DNA from: Paulinella micropora
Lineage: Eukaryota; Cercozoa; Imbricatea; Euglyphida
Direction: 5' to 3'
DNA: 23,082 nucleotides
Assembly (NCBI GenBank): GCA_009731375.1
Contig: BJOX01000277.1
Span: 144,342-167,423 of the forward strand
Within the stretch, counting starts at the first letter, position 1. Every line of letters begins with the position of its first letter. The position numbers and the translations under genes are program-made. Positions 8,832-16,352 of this stretch are shown here, in pieces. The notes under the pieces are model-generated. The model had not been told where the DNA came from. It searched no databases and was given only the letters and a program-made list of their open reading frames with translations.

Positions 8832-9595
8832 TCTCCTTGCTGCGCAAAAGCCACAGCTTTCCCAAACGAAACAGTGCCTGGCGGCGCGTGCGCACGCCCT
8901 CGTTCAGCTGCCAGGAACGCTCCAGCAGGTCGACGTACAGCCTCGACAGCTGGGTCGTCCCAGCGCACCACCAACTGCCGCAGCCTGGCTCAAGAGTCCA
9001 CACCCAGCGCACGCCAGAGCAAAACCATAGGCACATCACAGGGTTGGCCGACAAAGACCCGCGCGCTTAGTACGGGCTGTGCTGAATCGTTCTTGACCTG
9101 CGCACGGACCAACTGAGCTACGCACTCGCGGGGGAGCGCCGCGACGGTAGTACGCGTGCAGCGCCACTCCAGTGCGTGCTTCGCCCAATCTGAAGCAAAA
9201 TCACGCGGCGGTTTGTTTTGCACGTTGCCGAACCCCAGCGCCAGCGTCGGATCACCGCCGGCCGCGCTGCTCGTCGGGGTTTCCCCGACGCAGGGGTAGA
9301 GCAACAGACGACGCTGTCGCTTAGTTCCGATTACGGCACCCTCTTGATTGCGCATGTTTTCGACGTGGTACTCAGCCGTTGTCTGTTTGGCCGCCCCTCC
9401 CAGTAGCTCGTCCTCCCTCTCTACGCTCTCTTCTCCCTCTTCCGCCTCTTCCTTATCTTCCTCCTCTTCTTTCTCGTACTCTCCTTCCTCTTCCTTCTCG
9501 CCCTCTTCCTGTTCCTGCAGAACATCTGCCGCTGCTGCTGCTTCTTCTTCTTCCTCTTTTAGCCCGATCTCGTGGTCATTGTCCTCCTCCTCCAC
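8832..9595 (-). pseudogene. RNA polymerase second-largest-subunit-like fragment, broken
   Basis: The frame starts inside a Glu-rich tract (residues about 1-65), then reads through protein-like sequence to VPMVLLWRALGVDS and a TGA at 8990. The pattern [IV]P[IM]-hydrophobic-[FW]RALG is the conserved motif of Rpb2-type subunits. In another frame the sequence continues as LSRLYVDLLERSW ... RRQALFRLGK, resembling in order and spacing the family's segment ending AL-x-[FY]IG. I therefore infer a diverged beta-like subunit whose frame is broken at least twice. It is interrupted at 8831 by the AT-rich block, and 1668-2593 may be its continuation. The catalytic C-terminus is not seen. Origin may be a host pseudogene, an integrated large DNA virus or a linear plasmid; the sequence does not decide. 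Confidence 0.4.
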
Positions 9596-9730
9596 TTCTT
9601 CTTCTTCCTGCTGAGCCTCCTCCTCCTCCTCCTCCCCCTCCGCCTCCGCCTCCGCCTCCTCCTCCTCCGCCTCCTCCTCGTTCTCGTCCTCTTCCTGCGC
9701 TTCCCGCTCCCCTCCTTCTTTCTCCTATCT
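9400..9730. repeat. Polypyrimidine tract (CTC/CTT-rich), encodes poly-Glu on the minus strand
   Basis: About 330 bases are almost pure pyrimidine on the plus strand (CTTCCTCC-type units, merging into CTCCTCCGCCTC around 9617-9680). In the minus-strand frame this reads as Glu-rich sequence joined to the polymerase-like fragment. Such tracts expand easily, so the acidic region may be a late addition or may not be coding. Confidence 0.85.
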
Positions 9731-10035
9731 CTTTTTGCTTCTTTTGGCCACACACGGCGCCACCGCGCCCAAACTCGCTACCCCCGATCTCCTCGGGGGC
9801 TGCTGTCGCCGCCCCCTAAGATGCTCAGCTGGTGCCAACGGGCAGTCAGAGCCGCTAGCCTTGGTTCTTTCGGCTTGCCCCGTACGCCACGCCACGGCTC
9901 GACGTGCCACCCGGGGTGCTGGCCCCCGCACAAATATTGTAAACTTCTCGAACCACCTGCTGCCCCAGCTGGGAAATACGACAGAGGGAGGTATCGGGTG
10001 CACGCCCGCTGATGGCGTTGTTTCGCCTGTCCCAT
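9731..10035. other. GC-rich remainder of the right island, no gene called
   Basis: This stretch keeps the high GC content of the polymerase-like fragment and is presumably its upstream part. All six frames are open for 80-140 codons because GC-rich DNA has few stops, and none shows a motif I recognise. Composition drops to AT-rich near 10040. Confidence 0.5.
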
Positions 10036-10099
10036 TGACGGATTAACGCAATGAAATAAAAAAATTTAATGATAAGGAACTCACAATGACTTCAAAACT

Positions 10100-10830
10100 T
10101 GCACAACTACGGACTTGTTTTTTTTAAAATTATATCAATATAATGTAACAATTTCTTTTGGACCTTTTACCACCCCCACCATCCCCTTCAATATTAAATT
10201 ATTTAATTGTATACTATACACCCCGCGCGGGCCTACCGACCCCCTACCACCCCCTACCGACCACCTACCTTAGGACACCCCCTACCGACCCCCTACCATC
10301 ACAACTACGGATTTGTATTTTTTTTAAAAAATTATATCAATATAATTTAACAATTTCTTTCTGACTTCTTACCAGCCCCACCATCCCCTTGGCAATATTA
10401 AATTATTTAATTGTATACTATACCCCCTACCGACCCCCTACCACTACAACTACTGACTTATATTTTTTTAAATTATATGACTTCTATTTTTTTAAATTAT
10501 ATTAACATAATTTAACAATTTTCTTTTTGACCACTTACCACCCCAACCATCCCCTTCAATATTAAATTATTTGATTGTATAGTATGTGATGAACATTATT
10601 TAAATTAGTAATATTAAATTATTTAATTCTGAAGTGTTGAAAATTATTATTAATAATGAATACAGAAAAAATCAAACTTTAATTATTTTTCCTGCTGCAC
10701 CCCCTACCTTACTGACTTAGTATTTTTTCCGGCTGCACCCCCTACTTTACGGACTTAGTTTTTTTTGTTTTTCCTTTTTATTAATAATGTACACCGCCTA
10801 CCTTACGGACTCAGTAATTTTTACACACAC
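10100..10830. repeat. Satellite-like tandem repeats with CCCCCTACC boxes
   Basis: Three imperfect units start near 10103, 10300 and 10442. Each reads: ACAACTACGGACTT-like, T-run, ATTATATCAATATAAT-like, AACAATTTCTTT, ACCATCCCCTT, AATATTAAATTATTTAATTG, ATACTATACC. Between units lie short runs of CCCCCTACCGA. Truncated units (TACCTTACGGACTTAG) recur at about 10705-10820, up to the junction with the gag remnant. No coding capacity is seen. Confidence 0.8.
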
Positions 10831-11256
10831 ATAGGTATCCTTCTCTCCCCCCATCTTGTTATCAAACTCTTCTTTAGTGAGGTCATAGTGGTCTTGGACC
10901 CACTGTTGTTCCTCCACTGTGATCTCCTCTCCATCACTATGAATCAAGTCGATCATTTTTCGTCCTCCTCCTCCCGTGTAGGCAGGTGGTAAGGGATTAC
11001 CATATGCTCCTCCTCCTCCCGTCTCTTCTTGTTCAAATCCTCCTTCATCTTCGTCTCCTCCATATCTTCCTTCGTCATCCCAGCCCTCTTCTACTCCTCC
11101 TCCTACTCCTTCATCTCCTCCTCCTCCTTCATTCAATCCTCCTCCTCCTCCTTCATTCAATCATCCTCCTCCTCCTCCTCCTCCTCCTGCTTCTTCTTCT
11201 TCTCTTCTTTGATCTGCCTCCGAGAATTCACTCACTTCGGCGGTCTCTGTCGACAT
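10798..11256 (-). pseudogene. Truncated gag remnant of a second gypsy-like copy
   Basis: The frame begins ATG-TCG-ACA (Met-Ser-Thr, as in the intact gag) at 11256. After 31 codons it hits a TGA at 11163-11161, inside a (GGA)n run, apparently a GGA-to-TGA change. The same frame then stays open to 10798. It contains WVQDHYDLTKEEFDNKMGG, which aligns with FVAEYGKLSKKEFEEKKGK of the intact Gag (about residues 74-92), so the two are homologous. Gly- and Glu-rich low-complexity sequence fills the rest. The gene ends abruptly where the tandem repeats begin, having lost all of the capsid region and pol. Its LTR/leader lies upstream at 11257-12285. Confidence 0.75.
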
Positions 11257-12285
11257 GATGTCGTAGTAGTGATCAACAGGAGGACAGTGTCAGCTCCTAT
11301 GTTTGGTTTTTGTTCGTTTGTGTTCTGTTCCTCCTTCAGTCGATTGACTAGTGAAGAGAGAAACTAATAGAGAGGGTAGGATAAGATTCCCTGTCCTCTA
11401 TGAAACACTGTTTGTATGTTTGTTTTTGTTTGAGAAAAATAGTCTTTGAGACTTTCTCCGATTTCTTGTTCTCCTTACTCAGATTACTTTCTCCTCCTTC
11501 TTTTCTATATTGTATCTAGTATGAGGCACTTGGACCTACACACAGATAGTAATAGAGAAGCTAGAAAAGCTCTCCTTGAGAAGTCGACAGTCGGTCGGAT
11601 AGGTTCTCAGACCTACCTTTAGAAAACGATCAGAGATTTGCAAAAATACTCTGACGTATGTGTGAGATAATGCAGATAAATGCACAAACTAGAAGGGTAG
11701 AGTGTTGTGCTCCTGTCCCTATGCTTGTTTGTGTTTTGTGTGTGTTCCTTCACTCTTCTGTCCACCTCCTTCTTCTTGGTCTCCGTGTGAGAACAGCAGC
11801 TGAGAACGACAGAGAGTTTGTATCTGATGTCTCCTTGTGAGCACACAAATATGGATTGGGCTAGAGGGGGTACGAGACACCTGCTTGAGACCAATCAAAT
11901 TATTTGTTTTGTGAAAGAGTTATGAGGGAGCTGTGTTGGAGTATTTGTTTTCGTCTGACGTCCCCGTGTGAGACAGGTCAGTAAAAATTCACTCTGTTGC
12001 CTGTGTGGCAAAGCAGAAAGAAATCACCCTAGTGATGTGGACTCCAAATGTAATGCCCCCAACGATAGCTCGTAAAAAGTCGGTAATACAACCAAACACA
12101 GTCCTCAAGAATGAGAATGATGTCTCGTTGTATTAGCTCAGTGCAGCCAAAAAGGAAAACGGCAACAGACCAGGAATAAAATGGCATCAGGTACAATCCG
12201 GACAAATAATACTGAAAAACAAGCTGGTGCACCTGTCACCAGGAAAAGGTACTTTTTACCGGCTATCCGGGGGGTGATGCCTACA
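11257..12285 (-). mobile_element. LTR plus leader of the left (minus-strand) gypsy-like copy
   Basis: This is homologous, in reverse orientation, to 12749-13757. The last 38 bases (12248-12285) are a perfect reverse complement of 12749-12786. A 24-base stretch at 11631-11654 matches 13385-13408, and CTCCTTGAGAAGTCGAC (11572-11588) matches 13451-13467. The copies differ by many substitutions and indels elsewhere. In element direction it starts TGTAGGCATC, consistent with a TG-beginning LTR. The LTR/leader boundary and primer-binding site could not be fixed. The distance to the gag ATG (1029 bases) is close to that of the right copy (1009). Confidence 0.75.
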
Positions 12286-12748
12286 GTTATTCTGTGTAAT
12301 ACGTGCTGATTGAGATACACCTATAACATTACATAACTCACAACTTATGATAATATTTTTTACTCTCTTATTTTATCAAACCTCTCTTTTTGCTTACAAT
12401 TTAAAATGTTTTTGTTCATTGCCCAGTATTGCTTTTGATACTATCTAACTTTCTTACTTTCTTTTTCATAATATTGTTTATGATATTGCTTGTGGTATTT
12501 TTTTTGATATTCTATTCGTTTCCTTTCCTTCTCATCTTTAAAACCTCGTTCCTCAAATTTATGCCATTCTCTTTTTCCATCAGTAATATTAGCACTCATA
12601 GCATTATTTAAATTCAATGTAGGTTTCAATTCATCTATATATTTCTGTTCAACCGCCCTTTGTTTATCAATGTTGTAATTTTCAATTACTTCCTCGTGAA
12701 TTAAAACACACTTAAAATTTTGAAATCCTTTATTGTTCATATGATTGT
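12286..12748. other. AT-rich spacer between two divergent LTR starts
   Basis: This 463-bp segment is the only non-retroelement DNA between the two gypsy-like copies, which run outward from it. Its right two thirds hold the GIY-YIG fragment on the minus strand, ending at a stop at 12441. The left 150 bases would be that gene's 3' flank. Confidence 0.7.
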
Positions 12749-12926
12749 TGTAGGCATCACCCCCCGGATAGCCGGTAAAAAGTACCCTTTTTCTGGTGTC
12801 AGGTGCACCTAGTTTTTTCCCATTATTTTCAATATCGTTTGGCCGGATTTGACCTAATGCCATTTTAACCTTGGTCTGTTGCCGTTTTCTTTTCGGCTTC
12901 ACTGAGCTAATATAACGAGACATCAT
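12441..12926 (-). pseudogene. GIY-YIG endonuclease C-terminal fragment fused to LTR antisense sequence
   Basis: The 161-codon frame starts at tandem ATGs inside the right LTR. About 59 residues are LTR antisense (ending TGYPGG), then it crosses the LTR start at 12749 into spacer DNA. The spacer part reads NKGFQNFKCVLIHEE ... EQKYIDELKPTLN, followed by a basic Lys/Tyr/Gln-rich tail (EYQKKYHKQYHKQYYEKE). These are the second half and tail of GIY-YIG proteins common in protists and giant viruses, with the catalytic Glu region and the Y-I-[DE]-x-L-K-P-x-L-N block. The GIY, YIG and catalytic Arg part is missing. The retroelement evidently inserted into the gene, and its N-terminal half should lie beyond the 3' LTR, outside the window. 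The chimeric ORF is probably accidental. Confidence 0.65.
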
Positions 12927-13757
12927 TCTCTTTTGGGGATTTGTGTCTGGTTGTATTACCGACTTTTTATTGAGCTATCTTCGGGGATTGTAACATTGGA
13001 GTCACCAGCACAAGGCTGATTTCTTTTCTGGCTTGTTTTTGGAACAGCAGAAAGAAAAATTGGACAGACCTATCTCTTCTGAGTAGGTGTTCCAAAAAAC
13101 AAATACTCCAGCACATCCCCACACAGCTCTTTTTGCAAAACTAGACGTCTAGGCGTTTGTGAGTAGGTGTCTCAGTACCCTCTCCACAGCCTGTATCTGT
13201 GTCCTCATAAGGAGGCCAGACACCAGACCTCGTAGCTGTTCTTTTGTTCTCTCTTGAGACAGAGACAGAGTAGGTCAACAGACGTACAAACAAACACTCA
13301 CAGATACAAACAAACTTGAAGGACACGAGCGTAGTACTCTACCTTTCAAGTCTGTGCACTTTGTTGCCTCTCAAACCACACACATCAGAGTATTTTTGCA
13401 AATCTCTGACTGTCTTTCGACAATAGGTCTGAACAAGTGTCAGACGACAAGTCGACTTCTCAAGGAGTGCTTCTCTAGCCTCTTTGACATTATCTGTACA
13501 TAGGTCCTCGTACCTCATAACAGATACAACAACAAAAAGAGAAAAAGAAAAGAGGAGTGGAGAAGGAGATCAAATTTTCAGAGAAAGTCGTACAGATTAC
13601 TTCTTTCTCACAAAAAAAAAAAAAAATAAGACATAGAGGTGAGACGCTCTCTCTCTATACTGTCTTTTCGTTTTTTCTCTCTATTCGTTCCTCATAGACG
13701 AACAGAGCAATTACGGGGTAGAAACAACTCTGTCTCATCCGTATTCCTTCAGCGTCC
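12749..13757 (+). mobile_element. 5' LTR plus leader of the intact gypsy-like element
   Basis: This begins TGTAGGCATCACCCCCC and is the diverged inverted partner of 11257-12285. It ends just before the gag ATG. A 15-base A run lies at about 13611-13626. No clear LTR end (CA) with an adjacent TGG primer site was found, so LTR and leader are not separated. The first 178 bases carry an antisense reading frame. Confidence 0.7.
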
Positions 13758-16259
13758 ATGTCTACTAGGTCTGAAGACTGGCAGGAAGGAGGGGGGGAGA
13801 GTGAGCGAACCCCAGGAAACGAAGAGGAGTTCGTTGACCCTCATGCAGAAGGAGGAGATCTGGCACCTTCCTTTGACACAGGAGGAGCAGAGAATCAATT
13901 TTTTACTGCGCCTTCCTTTGACACAGGAGGAGCAGAGGAAGTCGAGGAGGAGGAGAAGGGAGGAGAGGAAGCGAGGTTTGTGGCCGAATATGGCAAACTA
14001 AGTAAGAAGGAGTTTGAGGAGAAGAAAGGGAAGGATGAGGCCTATAAATGGCTATACATTCCCCAAGAAATGCGATGGGGACAACCCTTGAAGAAGGAGG
14101 ACATCTGTTACCCTCTCCCAAGGCAAGCTCTGCCTCTGGCAGAATTCCTCAGAGACGACGGTGCACAGTTACAGGTGCAACATGTCTCATTTGGGGACAA
14201 TATGTCTTTACTGGAGCTACTCGACCTCTCATGGACAGTGTTTGAGTGTGCTATACTCTTTGAGTACCAGACTGGAAAGACTGTGCTGCCATGGAACACA
14301 AGAGCACTGGCTAGGTTGCTCGATCCTGGTCAGGACATTGATTCAATAAAGAGAGTGGAAAAGGAGTTTAAGTTCAGGAATCCAAAAGGACAGATCAATG
14401 TCATGGATGTGTCTCTGAAACTTATGGAGGCCAAGTTAGTGGACCTGGGTAAACTCCAACACACCCAGTTTGGCAGGGACCTTCACCCGGCCCTGAGGGA
14501 AATAGAAGGCGAAGCTGGAGGGGTGACGAGGATGAAGAAGCTGCATGCGGCCTTGGTGAAGGATGACGCATGGAAGAGGTGGGTCTTCACGAAGGATCAT
14601 ACGATCTTGGAGGGGACGGCCGCACCACCCCCCACCAATAAAGCGGGAGAGAAGGAGTTGGCGGAGAAGGCCTTGTTCCTTCGGAAGGCAGCTGAGATCC
14701 TGTCTTTTTTTCATCATGCCCAAGAGCTGTATATCAAAGAGCTAGCGGCTGAGAAAGAAAAGAAGGAGATGGAGGCAAAGATTGCATTAGCCAAGGCGGC
14801 GGGAACAAAGGGACCGAAATATTCCTCTGGATCTTATATGGCTCCCTCGGGCCGCTCCGCCCCGTCAGCCCACACAGCCCCTTCGGCCCCTGCGACTAGC
14901 TCAGCGCCTACCACTGTTATTGTCAACAGTAATGACAAAAAGGACAGACAGGCTATCATACAGGCCTTCCAAAAATATACAAAGTCCGATGCCACTGCTC
15001 TGACGCTGTATGCAGAGACAGCGAGTCAGAAGGACACGGATGCGAACCTTCGAGACAAGCTCAGAAGAATTGATGCTTGTATGAAGCAGCATCCAACGGA
15101 CGAAACACAGGAGTATGAGGCGTTGTACACCTTGTTGGACCCATCAATCATCACACAAGGGTTTGATGTTGGGGAGTACAAGGCGATGAGAGCGGTAGAG
15201 GTGGCGGCTAGGAGAGCAGCCTCAGACCTGCAATGCACGGTGCCAGTTGCCGTCCTCTTGCAATACTTTAAAACTCATGGGTATCAGCACCTGTGCACTG
15301 GTACTTTGATTGGGTTTGAGATTTTTCAAGAGGTGAACGAAGGGCTGGGCATTGGCACGAGGTTGGCAGCGATCCTCACTGAGGTCAGCGCCAAGTACGG
15401 GCTCTTTTATAGCCGGAAGTCTATCATTTTGTACTTCCTGAGTGCTTTGTGTACACGACACCCGAGCAAGCTCGCAAGGATCATACAGTCCTGTCCGACC
15501 TTCACGGCGGTGAAGACGGCGGATTTTTTAGAAACGAATATATACGAGAGGACTGTAGCGGCTACTCCGCCGGGCGACCTGTTCAAGGAGGTGCTCGACG
15601 CGTGTTCCGAATTGGACACGGCCACCGAGTCATTCTCCAGTGCCGCGACACAGGGGGTTGGAGGTGCTCAAGCAGCACATGCAACTCGAACGGCAGGTCT
15701 CAAGAGGGGGAGAGATGAGCCGACGCCGTGCTACCGCTATTTTTCATACATGGCGTGTAAGCATGAGGCACAGAAAGGAGTAGGCAATTGCCTCTTCAGC
15801 CACGACTCTCTTGATGATAGGCAGCGAAATCTTTTCCTTAGAGAGCTCGAAGGCATGAAAAAGACCATGTACGCCATGTACAAGAAGGAGTTGGAGGAGG
15901 GGAGGTGGAATGCGAATATGGTCTCGGATGCGGAGTTCCGGGAGGCCATCATTTACTTCCTTGACAGAATGAAGAGAAGGGAGAAGAGAGAGACATCGGG
16001 CCGATCAAAGGCGCCGACTAGAGGAGCAGGAGAGACGAGAGGATCGTCACGAGGGTCCCGAGGACAAGTGGGGCGGCACCACGAGGACGAGGCTTTCGTG
16101 GAAGGGGAGGACGGACCCCAGCGCGCCCTCCCAGAGGACACGGATACTGGAATTATAGCACCAGTTCCAGCTCCAACTACCCCCAGCAAGCTTATACCGC
16201 TACGGAGGGGGGACGTCAAGACGAAGACACCGGCTCAGGTGAGCGTGTTGTCGTCGTAG
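13758..16259 (+). CDS. gag: Gypsy-like Gag, 833 residues, with CCCH-type zinc finger
   Basis: The ATG at 13758 is the first in frame and matches the MST start of the left remnant. Residues 1-75 are acidic and Gly-rich and include a 15-residue tandem duplication (APSFDTGGAE twice, DNA copies at 13866-13892 and 13911-13937). A charged Lys/Glu/Ala helix (ELAAEKEKKEMEAKIALAKAA, abbreviated in function as a likely coiled coil) sits near 329-350. A Ser/Ala/Pro linker follows, then a helical region at about 390-620, the likely capsid. The nucleocapsid site is C658-x8-C667-x10-C678-x3-H682, a CCCH arrangement rather than the usual CCHC knuckle. An Arg/Gly-rich basic stretch follows at about 738-775. 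The frame ends TAG at 16257. Gag should form the cytoplasmic particle that packages element RNA. The last codons overlap a candidate splice donor at 16239. Confidence 0.8.
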   Translation: MSTRSEDWQEGGGESERTPGNEEEFVDPHAEGGDLAPSFDTGGAENQFFTAPSFDTGGAEEVEEEEKGGEEARFVAEYGKLSKKEFEEKKGKDEAYKWLYIPQEMRWGQPLKKEDICYPLPRQALPLAEFLRDDGAQLQVQHVSFGDNMSLLELLDLSWTVFECAILFEYQTGKTVLPWNTRALARLLDPGQDIDSIKRVEKEFKFRNPKGQINVMDVSLKLMEAKLVDLGKLQHTQFGRDLHPALREIEGEAGGVTRMKKLHAALVKDDAWKRWVFTKDHTILEGTAAPPPTNKAGEKELAEKALFLRKAAEILSFFHHAQELYIKELAAEKEKKEMEAKIALAKAAGTKGPKYSSGSYMAPSGRSAPSAHTAPSAPATSSAPTTVIVNSNDKKDRQAIIQAFQKYTKSDATALTLYAETASQKDTDANLRDKLRRIDACMKQHPTDETQEYEALYTLLDPSIITQGFDVGEYKAMRAVEVAARRAASDLQCTVPVAVLLQYFKTHGYQHLCTGTLIGFEIFQEVNEGLGIGTRLAAILTEVSAKYGLFYSRKSIILYFLSALCTRHPSKLARIIQSCPTFTAVKTADFLETNIYERTVAATPPGDLFKEVLDACSELDTATESFSSAATQGVGGAQAAHATRTAGLKRGRDEPTPCYRYFSYMACKHEAQKGVGNCLFSHDSLDDRQRNLFLRELEGMKKTMYAMYKKELEEGRWNANMVSDAEFREAIIYFLDRMKRREKRETSGRSKAPTRGAGETRGSSRGSRGQVGRHHEDEAFVEGEDGPQRALPEDTDTGIIAPVPAPTTPSKLIPLRRGDVKTKTPAQVSVLSS

Positions 16260-16352
16260 ACTGACGGGAGGAGAAGAGAGAGGAAAAGAAGAGAGAGAAG
16301 GAGATAAAAACTGTTCTTTTTAATCCGACTTATGCCTATTGTTGCTGAACAG
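16239..16352 (+). promoter_or_regulatory. Candidate 114-nt intron removing the gag/pol stop codons
   Basis: The sequence shows CAG|GTGAGC at 16236-16244 and GCTGAACAG|GAT ending at 16352. A T-rich stretch (TTCTTTTTAAT) and a branch-like CTTAT (16329-16333, A at 16332) lie about 20 bases before the acceptor. The length is 38 codons, the donor falls exactly between codons, and both in-frame stops (TAG 16257, TAA 16305) lie inside. Splicing would join gag codon 827 to pol codon 8 without a frame change. The unspliced RNA would make Gag only. Confidence 0.6.

Noticed and set aside
9218-9819. Plus-strand Ser- or Pro-rich ORFs opposite the Glu-rich tract
   Set aside because: They are shadows of the polypyrimidine tract; composition is wholly explained by the repeat.
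10986-11367. Plus-strand Leu/Ser-rich ORFs
   Set aside because: They are the complement of the (GGA)n-rich gag remnant, whose homology to the intact Gag fixes the coding strand as minus.
12441-12926. Penelope-like element suggested by the GIY-YIG sequence
   Set aside because: No Penelope-type reverse transcriptase is nearby, and the fragment resembles the stand-alone protist or giant-virus type of GIY-YIG protein with a basic tail.
13500-13757. A primer-binding site for the gypsy-like element
   Set aside because: TGG-starting sequences were looked for, but none is preceded by a convincing LTR end, so none is reported.
16257-16334. Simple stop-codon readthrough producing Gag-Pol
   Set aside because: A second in-frame stop (TAA at 16305) lies between, so readthrough would have to occur twice; splicing or reinitiation fits better.
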